64,000 nt of DNA, from positions 186,001 to 250,000 of the forward strand of contig WHVD01000091.1 in NCBI GenBank assembly GCA_015178975.1, in the 5' to 3' direction. Shown piece after piece: positions 1 through 12,450 of the stretch. Each line of letters starts with the position of its first letter. Within the stretch, counting starts at the first letter, position 1. The notes beneath the pieces were generated by a model that ran no database searches, was not told where the DNA came from, and was given only the letters and a program-made list of their open reading frames with translations. The stretch comes from Hysterangium stoloniferum (Eukaryota > Basidiomycota > Agaricomycetes > Hysterangiales > Hysterangiaceae). The position numbers and the translations under genes were made by a program.

Positions 1-801
1 GCGCTCAATTCCATTTTCTGAACCCGCGTCATGACAAAATGGGGAGAGTTTCACTCCTGGGCCGCTTTCTGAACCAATGAAGTCGGAGAGGGCGGGTGGC
101 ATGGTATAAGACGATCTTGAGTATACAGTTTCAAGTTCCATTCCTTTCCGTGGACCAGTGCACTGTGCTAAAGAATACAGTAGAGCATGCGCGTAACAGT
201 CTTGAAGTGATCCGACCACAAGTTATGGGTTTTAGTCTCCCACCCTGGTACGAGGATTTCGATCTCGATCCTAGGGTGCATTCCAAATATACGCCCCGGA
301 CATGCTTGAACAGGCTGCGTCGCCGAAGTTGGGCCATAGTAGAATGCATAGGCTGAAGCATCTCCACGATAGAGACAATGTTACAAGACGAGCCCTGTGT
401 TGACTTGAACAAGGGCGGCCGATTTATGCATGAAAGGCCTAATGGCCATGGCTGGACTGGAGAGGTGTTGACGTCGCGAGCGTCTCTCGGGCGCTGGAGG
501 CTCTATTACTACGGCTAGGCCGTTCTTGGACCTTCTCAGCAAAACTGGAAATCTGTTTTGTGTTGGTGAGCACTTTTAGATCTTGCCAAGTCACATAATG
601 CATTTTATGGTTATATCAGTGTATGCACCGGGGTTTTGCTTTATTCTCTACCCTTTCAGGATATGTTGCACGCATGACTGCCACATTGTTGCAAACATGT
701 ACATTTGTCAGTAAGCCTGGTACTTCCATATATATATACTACGCGTGTGCCTCTCCAAGCGTCGTACACATCACAGTAATTACATTTATCAGTCGCACCT
801 C

Positions 802-849
802 CTTCGCACCAAACTATCACAGCCCTTTCGCACCAAATTATCACAGCCC
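802..849. repeat. 24-bp tandem repeat, two copies
   Basis: Two adjacent 24-bp units (802-825, 826-849) share the core CGCACCAAA[C/T]TATCACAGCCC and differ at two positions. A partial related stretch (CGCACCTCC) lies just before. No gene is recognised around it. Confidence 0.8.
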
Positions 850-3800
850 TTCTCATGCGTTTGGAGCGTCAAAGCCATACAATCGTTCCTTGGGCTGGCA
901 AACATGTAAACGAGTCGAGCCCGAGGGTGAGGCGAACGTTACCGATAAACACGACATGATCTATCTTTGGACAACCTTTATTAGCGGTAAGTATGGGCCA
1001 GCTTCTCTGTCATTATTCAGGGTATCTGATGGAAATATATAAGCTTTAGTGGACAAAATAGTATTAGACCATGGTATTCACTGAGGTAGGTTGGTGGGTG
1101 GAGGTTGGGGCGTACTTTTGGCCGGTAAGAGGACTAGTTGACTGAGTAGCGAGCCTATATCGTAAATAGTCTTGCTGAGACGTCCGATTGGTGGGATAGC
1201 CATTCCGCCTCAGTCCTGGACCCTTATGAGCCTTTCAAAAGTTCTTCAACAATGCTGCCGTCGGACTTCTCAATGATATTAGTAGTGGTGCGAAATTTAG
1301 CCTGTTGAACATACTCACAAATGGACAGAAGCATAAACAACAAACGTATTTCTCCTCCCTTCATACCATATTACATGCCTCTAATGATGTGGGATTATGG
1401 CCTTAACCTCCGATGGGTGTGCTTGACGGAAGGGCAGTTACTGTGTGTGAGCTGGCATGAGTGAAGCGGGCAAGTGGTAACCAATATGCGTTTCGGCGCT
1501 CACCCCCGTCCATTTTCCCTAGGGTCTGCCACTTTCGCTACTTATCCGTTCCTTTCATTCCTCATCCCACCTTCACTTACTTTCAGTACTTATCCTTCGT
1601 TCAAGCAAAGTTTGAAAAAGGGAGTTTTGCCCCGAACTGCTCTAAATACTGGACTATTACGATTACATGTTCAGCCGGTTTGATGCGTGACATGAACTTT
1701 TCCCAAAAATTTTAAGAAAAGCGGTTTTCCAGTAGCGGACTTCAAGACCTAGTCAGTTCTTTTACACAATCAAGCTTTCCTGGCGGCTCCAAAATGAAGG
1801 GAAATATTAGGAAGCGCCCATAAAGTTATTGTTGCTTAGATCGTTTGGGAAATTTGTAATCGTAATTTCCGGAAATACTTTAGGCTGGCCACATGGTAGG
1901 CTGGTCATAAGTCATAAGAGAAAAAACTGGATGCCCGAATGTGTGGGAAAAGTGCAGGAAAGTTAGCGCTGAAAGGCACTTCAGACTCAACCTAATAATC
2001 AGGCACGAAGGTTAGTAGGCTATAAAGATTTTTTTCACCCTATTTTATCATGTCTGGCCGCCGAAAGATGAGTGCATAACGGAGCGGACAACAGGCCACA
2101 TGTCCATATCCAAAGGAGGACGAATATCTAGAACATTTGGATCCGTCGTTATCCAAAAATTCCATGCGCTGTACAGAGATTAACATTGGTATGTATTCGA
2201 CTTCCCTAGAATTTGTAAATAATAGCCCTTTCCCTGTGTTGTGCAGGAATACACTGATCAGAAACCAAACAACGCCAACGGGAGCAAATGCCATTGCAGG
2301 CGCATGTTTGTCCCACACTGACGAGTCCGGCGTGGGATAGTGCTCTCTAGTGTAGCAACACCAAGATGCAACAGTGCCTTTCCATGCCAACACACAGTTC
2401 AAAAATCTGCCCTATGTTCGGGGGCACATGTAGCGACTAGCCAAGACTTTCTCGCCCAAAAGCTATTATCCTACAACACAACAAAAAAAGTCGAAAACTA
2501 CAAATGTTCTTCACGGAATCTCATTCACAATTGTTGTGTCCCCCGCCCCATTTTAAATGAAGAAACTTTCTAGGTTTCTCCATTTCTTCACATTTCACCA
2601 TTATAGACACTCACATCCAAAGGCGTACGCCTGTTCCATATTTTCTTCCGACCCCATGCAGCCTAGTGGTAACTCTACTCCATAACCACAGTAGTAGATG
2701 CTTGTATCTACCAAGGCAAGGTGAACCATAAGCGCACTGGCGCTTCAAGCACCCTCATTAAATATATATACATCTCAGTGTTTAGAGTTTGAGCATATAA
2801 TCCTAAGTTAGTATTTCCCAGCAAAGCAGCAGCCGAACTGTATCATCAGTTCCCTTTGTCGCTTTGTTCTTCTTTGTTATATGGTTTATATACTGATCTA
2901 CAGCAATAAACTTCCATGCGCAATCCCGTTGGTTTCTGGTATATGCTGCCAGTGGAGTGCATGATAAAGACATCCTCCTTTTACAATGTAACACCGTGTT
3001 AGTGAGTGGTCAATGCTGAGAGGTTATGTGCGTATAGGAAGCACATATTTTTGACATCTGGTACAGATTTATTACCTAGCCTAACTTTTTTATTCGCTTG
3101 CTACAGTTTCCTGTGTATACCGATTAGATTTGGGGTAGTAAAGATTTCACCGTTCCTTTCAATCATCCCCGGCCTTTATGCGACTCCATTGGAGGTCTAG
3201 GCCATTGGAGTGACATGCCAGAGCTTATGCCATACATACTTCAACTGTTCAAGTTGGGTCCCTTCGAATCATCATTACAAGACCAGAGGTCAACAATTCA
3301 AAAGTTACATCCCCTCCTATGGCCGGTTAGTTAATCAGTTTGTCTGAGCGCTGAGAGCTTCAGCTGTTATATATACTTTTTGATATATAACACGTATATC
3401 AAAGATATTATTTTTATATTCCAGCTTCAAACCAGTTCGGTATGGAAACGAAAGACAACGAGGGACGTATACTTTGTAGCCCAATAGTTGCGATCACTAA
3501 CTAGCTACTAAGGGTGAGGGAATACTGCAAATCGTGCCCAGACTCCCATCAAGGTTACAAAATGAGCCAAAATTACGCACAATGTCCTCTTTTTCACCCG
3601 ACCGGTACCGAACACCGTTAGTCACCGCAGTTTAGTGCCATAGCTCAAGTTGCCTCTCGCTACATGGTTGAATGTGAACATGTGTTATTACATTCCATCT
3701 AGATGTTCAATGTACATTCGGTGAAAATGAGAATCCCTGGTTCCTCTGCAGTGGTTAAGCCTTCGGGATGAAATACTACCCGGTATGCCAAGGGTGCCAT

Positions 3801-4763
3801 GACAGGACAGCTCACCACTCCACCTCTCCACAATCAGTTCCCTTATAGGATTAAATCTGAAAATACACCATGTGTTCTGATCCAGTTGTCGCTGTCGGAC
3901 CGGCAATCATTGCTCAAAGAGACGGAGTTGGAGTCGTGTTCCGGAGTGGGCATTCCACGCGATCTTGACCGTTCACAAGCGGCAAGCCCCAGTCCGTAGT
4001 TACCAGTGCTGGGAACCGTTGCAAGGCGTGCAGGCAGTGAACCTCTATGCGAGGCAAATACCTTTGAGGAATGCGCACGCATTGCGAATTCTGTCAAAGA
4101 TGTAGGGGAGGGGTATTTTTCTCGCTATTGGTCACGGAAGGCAAGTATTGTATTTTGTCCTCTTTGTCTATCTTACCTGGATGCCTGTAAGAAGCGTGGT
4201 ACTATTCACCTAACAATGAAGCAGTTGTCGATAATTCCCGCTCCAATGAAGTGGAAAAGGCGATTAAAATAGTACCTATGGAGCCAAGTGGGTATTTCTA
4301 CTTCTTCCACTCGTATAAACGAACAAGTTTGGCGCCTGAGGCTACCAGGTCCGAGTTATGTTCCAGTGATTTTTTTGGCAGTACTTGAAAAAAATGACGG
4401 TGGTTTTTCCAGCGACATTGATAATCGACATACCTTGCCATTATTTCTACCCAACGACTCCAGTTAGAATATCGTCATTTGGCTCACTATTATACTTCCA
4501 TATACCATCCAAGCCCGCTGAAGCAACAACTGCAACCAAGTGTGTGTAAGTGTGAACTATCAATTATTTGATGCAAATCGGTTGACATTGGATAATAGCC
4601 TACACACTGTCTTGACTCTCGCAGGGAAACATCGGTTGACCTGCGGATTCTACTACGGATGATCCTCCAGGTATATTGAAACATCATGCAGGCCTTGTAA
4701 GTCTGGAGCCCTTGTGAATGCGTCCATGAGAATGATGCTGTAGATCATTAGGTGAGGGCTGTA

Positions 4764-4949
4764 TATACTAGTTCGTACGTTGCGAAAATTGAATCCTCCG
4801 AAGGCTCGACAGCATGCTTGACGATGGTTGCTTTTACAGAAGGCGCGCTGTTTAAATATACTAGTTCGTACGTTGCAAAAATTGAATCCTCCAAAGGCTC
4901 GACAGCATGCTTGACGACGGTTGCTTTTACAGAAGGTGCGCTGTTCAAA
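4764..4949. repeat. 93-bp tandem duplication
   Basis: Unit 1 (4764-4856) and unit 2 (4857-4949) are about 93% identical by eye and directly abut. The unit is a multiple of three, so both strands stay open across it. I attribute the open frames to the repeat itself rather than to a gene. Confidence 0.85.
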
Positions 4950-6392
4950 CTATACATCTATTGTATATCCTTACAGTAGCCGTACGTGACAAACAAACTA
5001 GAATTCACTTCGCTAATGGAGAACCTTCGGTAATACATACAATGGCTGATTTCCCTCAACAAGTCACAAATAGTTAAATCCCGAAGCCAGAAGATGAAGG
5101 AGGCAGTCGCGGTGGCGGAGATACATAAGTCGCGAAATAGGTCTGGCAATAAGAAGATCCATGACCAAGGAAATCCCATGGAGCATATTCTTCGCTCACA
5201 CCTGGTACGTTTGCTGCCAAGAAAGGTAGGGATAAAGGTACGGTGGGCAACGTTTCTCGAAAGAGGACTTAGGGAGGTGTCTCTACGATGTCCATGGCTC
5301 CCATGGGACGATCACCATAATCTTAATATGCATTTATTAATTATATATATTCCGAGCGCAGCAAACTCCGACAATATTAACTCGTTTCCTAGGTGTCGTT
5401 TTTAAGACAAATCAAATGGACACAATAACAGACTAAGACACATTTTACATCTTGCCTTTGGCGCTCAGTCGATTGTTTCTTCTTCCCATACCACAACCTC
5501 TGGCAGGCCTCCCAGGACAGTTACTGCGCTGTGGTCTCCCCAGCTTCAGCATAATGCTCTGTTGAGTGACTTGGTATCCTTGTTAATCATGGCCAAGAAT
5601 CTCCGGACTTATGATGAGTGCTACTCGTTGCCTTGCTCCCAACGCATGCTACTACAGCCTACACAAACAATACAAAACAATCCCAAGGCATGTAACCACA
5701 TCTACATGGAAACAAATCAGAGATCTCTGAACTTCAACTAGTCTGCAGATACTGTTCAGGGCAGCACACCTCCTACCCCTGGCTCGTAGATGGTAAATGC
5801 CTTCTATCGTCCGTATCCTCCGCATATAGGTATAGGACTCGCTGTTACAAGAGTGTAGAGTGTACGAGGTAGGTACTTCGGGCTTTTCTCTGAGTCAGGA
5901 GTTAGATATGTATGGGGTATTGGGGTGATAAGACTCCGTCCGTCCGCTAAATGCCACGCGCCTGGAGGTGTCACTGACATTTACTACAGATTCTTGCGTT
6001 TCAGGCACTTATGTTCTCACTGCCTCGAAACCCTAATGGTTTGAATTCGGGGTTGAGAATGAGTTTCTCCCAATTGGGTTGTGGCGCCCTGTCATCCCCC
6101 TACTTTAGAGGAACATAAGCTGTTGGATATACCAACAATCCCGCCAAAGTTGCCGACTTGTTGACTTACTTATCCGACGCAAGCCGCAAGGCTAAACCTA
6201 TGTCAAGCATCGTTTTGAATGATGCCTGACGTAGATTTTGTCTTGCCGCTTGCATCACTTAAGTAAGTCAACGCCATTTATATTGTTAATCGACTATATG
6301 GTGCTAACTGGGGTAGAGTTACAAAAAAATCTGAGTAAGACCGGGCAGCAGATCTCTCTTTTTCTTTTCCATTTGATCGTCATCTACTATTA

Positions 6393-7674
6393 TCAACCCC
6401 ATACTCTACCGACATTCCGGCCGTGTTCTTCATTGCGTTCTTGATCCTCTTCCTCCTCAGATGGAAGTGCTATAGCGCCCTCACGGTGCCGTCTATAGTA
6501 GAACGCCCTAAAGGAAGCTGCGACAATTAAGGCAACCGGTTGAATGATTACAAATGCTATTGCAGCACCCTATTGAAAGAACACGGCGAAAACCAGATCT
6601 TAGCAGGGGAGATAATCATGATTCAAAAGAAAACATACCTCAACAGGGGCACTTTTTGGTCTTTCAACCAGTATGCAGATGTTGAGCCAGACTTGACCGA
6701 GACACCAGGCAATATCACGACGAAGGACGATGATTAGGAAACCCACAATCTTGAAGGCGAATTAGCCCAATCGGCTTTGCTACAAAAGAAAAGACCCTTA
6801 CATTCGTCACGCATACGACGGCAAAGCCCTCCCACTGATAATTGGCATATCTTCCATCGTCCGGGTGCTTTGGATCCCATGTCTTTCCTAGCATGATACT
6901 AATGATATCTTGTTATCAATAATTGCTACCAGTTCGAGTTGAGTACTTGACTCACAATATCGCCTGGGGGAGGAGTACTGTGGCGGGTAAAATGAAGAAA
7001 AGACGCACAGGCCCATGAATGAGAGCAGTATCCACAGGCCGTGTCCTAGTTGGTGGGTAGAAAAGAAGAAGAGCAACATTAGAATACAAGAGAACCGCAG
7101 TTAGGAGTGATAGCAAGACGACAGAAAGCGTGAAAAATTGAAGTGCCTGAAGGTTATTTCAATGAGTATACTGGGAGGGAGGGTTACAATAACAATATAC
7201 CCATGCGACGGCCCATCCAGCCATGAGCCAATTGGCTACTATTAGGAAATATCCAACTCCGTTGATAATTGTGTTCTAAAATATCCAAGACGTATGAGCA
7301 ACGGATATACATTCACAAGTTACTATCCACCTTAGTCTCATCTTTTGAGGCCATTACCAACAGAATACAATATCCAATCTCAGTAGCAAAAAGGACCAAA
7401 AAATATATTCCCAATAAATTAGGCGAGGGTGATATCGGCGTAGGGTGTATTTTTGATATGGAACCAATTCCAGGAGAAATAAGGAAGGTCGTGACTGTAA
7501 CCGTTGCTATATTTATGAGAACCGATAGCGGTGTTAGAACCTGCAGCCTTGAGACAATTCATTAGACAAAGTGATAGATCTTTGCATATGCACAGGTGGT
7601 TACCTTACTAGAGTCAAGTACTCTCTAACGGCTGGATGATTTGCATCGATAGCTAGCTCTTCTGGTAATGGCAT
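6393..7674 (-). CDS. polytopic integral membrane protein of unknown function
   Basis: This is a multi-exon gene read from ATG 7672-7674 to TGA 6393-6395. I join about six exons with introns of 50-60 nt, for example a donor at 7612 and exons around 7555-7330, 7265-7190, 7140-6960, 6900-6810, 6755-6645 and 6570-6393. The protein has a short cytosolic-looking start (MPLPEELAID), then six or seven hydrophobic segments. It ends in a charged tail with a run of glutamates. Repeated pieces such as INGVGYFLIVANWLMAGW and ALIHGP remind me of a widespread basidiomycete family of unknown function, possibly related to DUF1774. That link is from memory and uncertain. The start lies 92 bp from the URM1 start on the other strand, so the two probably share a promoter. 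Confidence 0.7.
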
Positions 7675-7766
7675 GATGGTACGTAGTTAGTCTGAATCTA
7701 GTGACGTCAGGGAGCTTGTCTGTACCTTGACGCACATGACTATCATATTATGTAACCAACCACGTT
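7675..7766. promoter_or_regulatory. 92-bp bidirectional promoter gap
   Basis: This short gap lies between the start codons of the minus-strand membrane protein gene and URM1. Both genes must be driven from this gap or from within each other's 5' region. I see no clear TATA box. Confidence 0.45.
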
Positions 7767-8183
7767 ATGACTAGCCAACTCACCCTCAACGTCGAGTTTG
7801 GCGGAGGACTCGAACTACTATTTTCAAATCAGCGATTACATACTGTTTCGTTACCTTCATATATACCCCAAAATCTGAATAAATCTACGGATGGGAGCTT
7901 CGATCCTACACAGCGTCCAGCTAATGTGACATTTTTACTGAATTGGCTGAAGCAGAATTTGTTGAAGGAAAGAGAAGAATTATTCATGGATGGGGACAGC
8001 GTGTCAGTACTTTCAATTTGAAATCTCTCTGTGTATGATATATTGGAGGGCTGACCCTATCGCAGTCGGCCAGGCATTCTCGTCCTAATCAACGATACTG
8101 ATTGGGAAATTGAGGGGGAGGGTGACTACGTTCTAAGGGATAATGACGAGATCGTCCTCATATCAACACTTCACGGTGGATAA
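7767..8183 (+). CDS. URM1: URM1 ubiquitin-related modifier, sulfur carrier for tRNA thiolation
   Basis: Two exons (7767-8002 and 8066-8183) are separated by a 63-nt GT-AG intron. Urm1 is thiocarboxylated at its C-terminal glycine and donates sulfur for 2-thiolation of wobble uridine in cytosolic tRNAs. It is also conjugated to proteins. The sequence shows the family hallmarks: [11 protein letters not shown] near the N-terminus, [10 protein letters not shown] in the middle, [15 protein letters not shown] just after the splice junction, and the invariant ISTLHGG C-terminus with no extension, so no processing is needed. The predicted length is about 117 residues, against roughly 100 in other species. 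The extra residues lie in a loop before the [10 protein letters not shown] helix and could hide a missed intron. It is divergent from the membrane-protein gene. Confidence 0.95.
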
Positions 8184-8877
8184 TGGATAATTCTGATCTA
8201 GCTTCATCGCTTTGTCTGTCGACGGCCCTGCCATACCCTCAATGTACCATCAGAAAGGTGTTCTACTTTGGGGAGCGGTGTCTTATCATCCGATGCAAAG
8301 CATGACGGGTATAAACTAGGTTATTGGACAGAGTACACGGCGGTGACGATTATTGTGGAACGTTCATCGCGTAGCACAAGCTATGAAATTTGATTTTCGA
8401 ATCCATTTGTTTCTACCAGAGAATTATCTGAATCTCCGTGGCAAACGGATACGTCTGAGAAAGGTTTAATGCGGAAAATTATTAAAGAATGTCGAGGAAG
8501 GAGAAGCAATGTATTCCCTAGAGAAAAGTCTATTAATTTAGAAGAGGCTATTCAAGCCAACCCTCCTGAAAGCTTGGTCGCTTGTGATGCCAGGCCGTCT
8601 CAATAGCACAGTTCGTCACCTCGGTTTTCATTAGATCTATTTCTACGATGAAGATCGAGCATATATACTGCAGTTTTTAGTTTATATCTTCTTTGGATGG
8701 GGGTAATTGCAAAGCTAATATTACTAATTGAACTGACATGAGATGCACATTTGGACCGGGATTTCATTCTGCATAGAATATTTTCACATTAGTACATAAA
8801 TGCCAATGTGACTACGTGCAACACGATAAAGGATAGCATGGGTATATGGAAGCACAGCGCAAAGAAAATTTATTGGA
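8184..8877. other. intergenic, nothing recognised
   Basis: This is the convergent 3' region between URM1 and the zinc-finger gene. I see no open frame of note and no RNA gene. Confidence 0.5.
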
Positions 8878-10475
8878 TTACAATTGGTGCTTTTTCTCAT
8901 GCCACCGCTGATAATCTTCCCGAGCGTATGATCTATGACTTCATCTTCCCTAAGTAAACGCGGTTTGGAATAAGAGGCTTATTTCGCTCACCATATGGAA
9001 CATCTGTATTTTTTTGTCTGACACGCTTGGTGACGCTTCGCACTCGCTTCAGACACGAACTGCTGGTGACTGAAGCATACCATTGTTTAGACTAAATGCT
9101 TTCAACTCTAATGATTACTGACCAGGAGACACATTCGTAGAGCTTTATTCCTTTGAAATGTCGCTTTTCCATGTGCCGGAAGATAGACTGAGGTTCTTTA
9201 CATGAAAAATTACACCCATTGAACTGACAGTTCAGCCACTGTTGATCTTGTTTCGTAACCTCCTGAATGTACTGGAGTATTGTTTTTGTGGAGGCGGGTA
9301 TCCGATCATACCGATGTTTCTGGGTGCTGACTGTCTCGGTATGGTCGGGCTGAAATATATTATATGTTATCTTATCAAGAAACAATCAAGCCAACATACA
9401 AATTCAATTGTCAGATTGGGCGGTGCCGGAAGTTGATGTGTTGAGGCGCTAGCTGCAGGATCATTTAGCCCACAAAAACGGCGTAAAAGGCTGAAAATCT
9501 CGGCCGCGTGACATGCAACACATACCGCTTCCAGGGAGTTCACTCCAGGGGAAGGCATCATTGTCCTCACGGATATCTGACATGGGAGATGGACTGCTCT
9601 CATAGGAGTCGCTCATGGAGAAGGTCGAACCTCCGGACGACGACACGTCGGAGTTGTTGCGAGAACGGTAACAGGGGTGCAGGACTGCAGAGGAAAGACC
9701 GTTAGTTAACCACAGCCCGGAAGAAGAGTGAAGGTCACACAATTAAAATCAAGTTGCGGAAGTTGAGCAAGTTGTATCTCCGCCCCTTCATCTGAGGGAT
9801 TTGATGCTCCGAAAGCTTCAGACGGAAAAAAACCAGCAGCATAAACCCTGTTTAGAGAATAGTCAAGAGCCAGTGAAGGGTTGAGTGGCGAGCTGTCTAT
9901 TTCCATGGTGGCGGGATTCAAATGATACAAAGGCTCCTGGGTATTGATTTTCTCGGTGTAGTCGGGCTGGAATGTATTACGGATTAGGCTTTTATCAAGG
10001 AATAGTCAAGCTAACGAACAATTTGAATACTTAAATTGGATGGCGACGGAGATTGATACACTGAGCCGCTAGCTACAGTATCATTTACTGCAAAGAGACG
10101 TTTCAAAAGGCTGAAAATTCCGATTCAAATGCAACACCTACTATTATTATAAGGTTCATACATGGAGAATGTCGAACCATTGGGGGATGATCTTCCAGAG
10201 CTGCTATGGGGACTGTGCGAAAAGCAATCGGGATATAGGACTGCAGAGGAAAGACCTTTAGTCTGATCACAGCCCGGAAGAAGAGCGGACGTCACACATT
10301 TAGCATCATGGTGCGGAGGAGGAGCAAGTTGCGTGTTCGTCCCCTCGCTTGTGAGATCTGATGCTCCGACAGTTCCATACGAAAGAGTCAAATTGAAGTC
10401 CTCGTGTGGAGAATGTTTAAGCTCTTGACCGTCCGAGGGGAGATCTTGCGAGGGAGAGTAGGAAGGGAGCGACAT
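8878..10475 (-). CDS. three-finger C2H2-type zinc-finger protein with duplicated 5' exons
   Basis: I read nine exons from ATG 10473-10475 to TAA 8878-8880. Exons 1-6 are 10298-10475, 10142-10240, 10020-10072, 9741-9966, 9526-9684 and 9400-9452, and their phases agree. Exon 7 (about 9345-9120) and two small exons (the last 8878-8938) carry three fingers. Finger 1 is C-x4-C-x12-H-x4-H, near 9160-9230. Finger 2 ends in H-x3-C (a C2HC variant) around 9040. Finger 3 is C-x2-C-x12-H-x4-H and is split by the last intron. The N-terminal half is Ser/Pro-rich. The layout suggests a fungal transcription factor that binds DNA in the nucleus, but the target is unknown. The last intron needs an AAG acceptor at 8939. 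An alternative start at ATG 9906 would omit the first repeat copy. Confidence 0.75.
9400..10475 (-). repeat. intragenic tandem duplication of the first three exons
   Basis: Copy A is exons 1-3 (10475-10020) and copy B is the 3' part of exon 4 plus exons 5-6 (about 9906-9400). The copies are offset by about 560-620 bp and strongly diverged. Matching marks include LLPGC read through the first intron, SSGGSTFSM versus SPNGSTFSM, and third exons of exactly 53 nt in both copies with the same phases. The 5' part of exon 4 (PDYTEK) matches the start of the finger exon 7 (PDHTET), which places the duplication junction inside exon 4. Confidence 0.8.
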
Positions 10476-12450
10476 GGATGGTTTGAAGCAATAACGTGAA
10501 GGAACTATGAACAATCTTAATTAAATATTGTCCTATACTTGATAGACGCCTAAGCTTGTCTCAATTATTTTTGAAAAAATGAGACCAGCTTTGGACAATA
10601 TTGCCTGTGCAAGTAAGGTGAGGTGGTTGCGGTGACTCATATAATGGTAAGTGGGTGGCGCGCATTTTGCGATGCTCTTTCTGATGGATATCGACTTGGT
10701 TAAGCATGTGATAAAGCTAGCGTACTGACAGATGCTATGCACGGCTTGAGATATTCTTACATATATCTGGAGAGACAGTCGTATTGTTGCTTGCTTCAAA
10801 ATCCTCAACCCTTCAAAGGGCGTTGATTAACTTGACAATACGGTGCGGGGATCCTCAAAAGGTGGGATGACTATAATACAGTCGGTGATTGATTCATTGA
10901 TTTGAGGAGTAAATGAAAAAGACCTGATTACTGTACAGCCTAAATAGATAGATATACAAGTTAAAGAACATACTTACAATACATAATATTTCAGTGTCTT
11001 TGCAATGGCAACGAACTGATTATGTTGGATCGTGGCAGTGCGCCGTGCATTTGCAGGTTAAGCGATGAACTTCCGTTTAACGTATTGTGGGACTGCATTT
11101 AAGGAAATGAGGATAATCCGTGGGTCGGAATCACCCTGGATCCATGGGACATACCAAGGATGAAACTGGATCCTCCCTAGGTCAAGTGACTGATCGCAAA
11201 ATGAGCCCTGGGAACCTGACATATTTCGGGTGGTGCAAGACCCTTATATAGGATCTAGTAGCCACATCGGGAGAGGCAACGCGTATATCATATTATAATG
11301 AGGTAAGGATCACATTCGGAGGCTTTGCATCTATTATGGGCAGCATAACGACGAGGCGCAGTAAGGACATACCATTACTATTAGTGCGGGTTTGGCATTC
11401 GCATACGTGACGAAGTCTTGATAGAACTGAAGAACTCCGGAAAATCATACTATAAGTGGGCAGGATTATGTGTAAATAGTCAATTCAACGGAAGACAGGC
11501 GCGCGTGCGAACTACTGAAACGGTCTTTGCCTTTGTGTTAGCATTAGACAAGCCAGAGATCTTTTGGGAGTTTGACATGGCAGGAAGAAACGAGCTCCGT
11601 GGCATGTGACGAAAGGGGCGCTATTTCTGATAAGGAAAAGGCGCAAATAAGCTCGAGAAAGAGTAAACCGCCATCACCATCACAAGACTGTGGTTATTTT
11701 CCTATCTATCGACTTGCTCTGCATCCGTTTTTCGCTTATTGGCGGCAGAGGCATTTCCATCACATATGGATCATCTATCATCAGAAAGAAACTTGGGGTA
11801 CGGTTTATAATCGGTGCTTTCAGTTCTGATGACGAGTATAAACGTGCCTTCATCGCTTCAACAAATTGACCTAATAAAAGTACTGGATTGAAAAGAATGT
11901 ATTTTGTGGCTGTGGCAATCCATCAGGTCGTTCTATGAACTGTGTGTTTGTCCTGGGATCTTTTTGTAAGGGGCATACCTGGAGATGATGGAGGAGTCAA
12001 TCGCTTCTACTTTTATAATTCCTAATTTCATTTACTCAGAAACATAGGCATTTTAGTAAGATAGGAAGTCCTGCCTTTAGTTAGTCCATTAGATTTACTT
12101 CACTAGAAGACTTCGGAGTGACTTGACTTGTGACTGTCTGTCACTCCTGTGAGGTCATCACCTGGCACTCTTCCAACCCTATTACACTCGTGCCAAATAT
12201 TCCGAGACATTATCTGTATATCATTTGATAGCCAGTTTCATTCTCATATATCATACTAAGCTGTTCTCTCAAAGGAAGTTTGGGATTCCTAGCCCAAGAG
12301 GCAGGGTTGCGCCAAAGCTAGAGTAACGGCTGATTCATTTGGACAGCTGCCCAATTGCGAGTTATTTCCTGTCAACTAATTGGTTCCAGACATGTATCTG
12401 ATAGATGCTGCATAGGACTATAGACTGGTACCAGAAACCGCACCTTTCAC
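10476..12450. other. intergenic between divergent genes
   Basis: This holds the 5' flanks of the zinc-finger gene (-) and the F-box/WD40 gene (+). Open frames at 11418-11829 overlap and match no family I know. Confidence 0.5.

Larger units (their letters stand above)
1..6392. other. long stretch without a recognisable gene
   Basis: I find no protein family, RNA gene or mobile-element domain here on either strand. Open frames are short (up to about 140 codons), overlap on opposite strands and show no family motifs. The only structure I see is two short tandem repeats (802-849 and 4764-4949), listed separately. Degenerate transposon debris or a gene with many tiny exons cannot be excluded by eye. 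Confidence 0.5.

Noticed and set aside
4752-4979. 75-codon plus-strand frame over the tandem repeat
   Set aside because: Openness on both strands follows from a repeat unit divisible by three, not from coding.
9092-9385. Zinc-finger exon as a separate small gene
   Set aside because: Splice joins in phase connect it with the upstream Ser/Pro-rich exons, and its first codon in that reading is not a true start.
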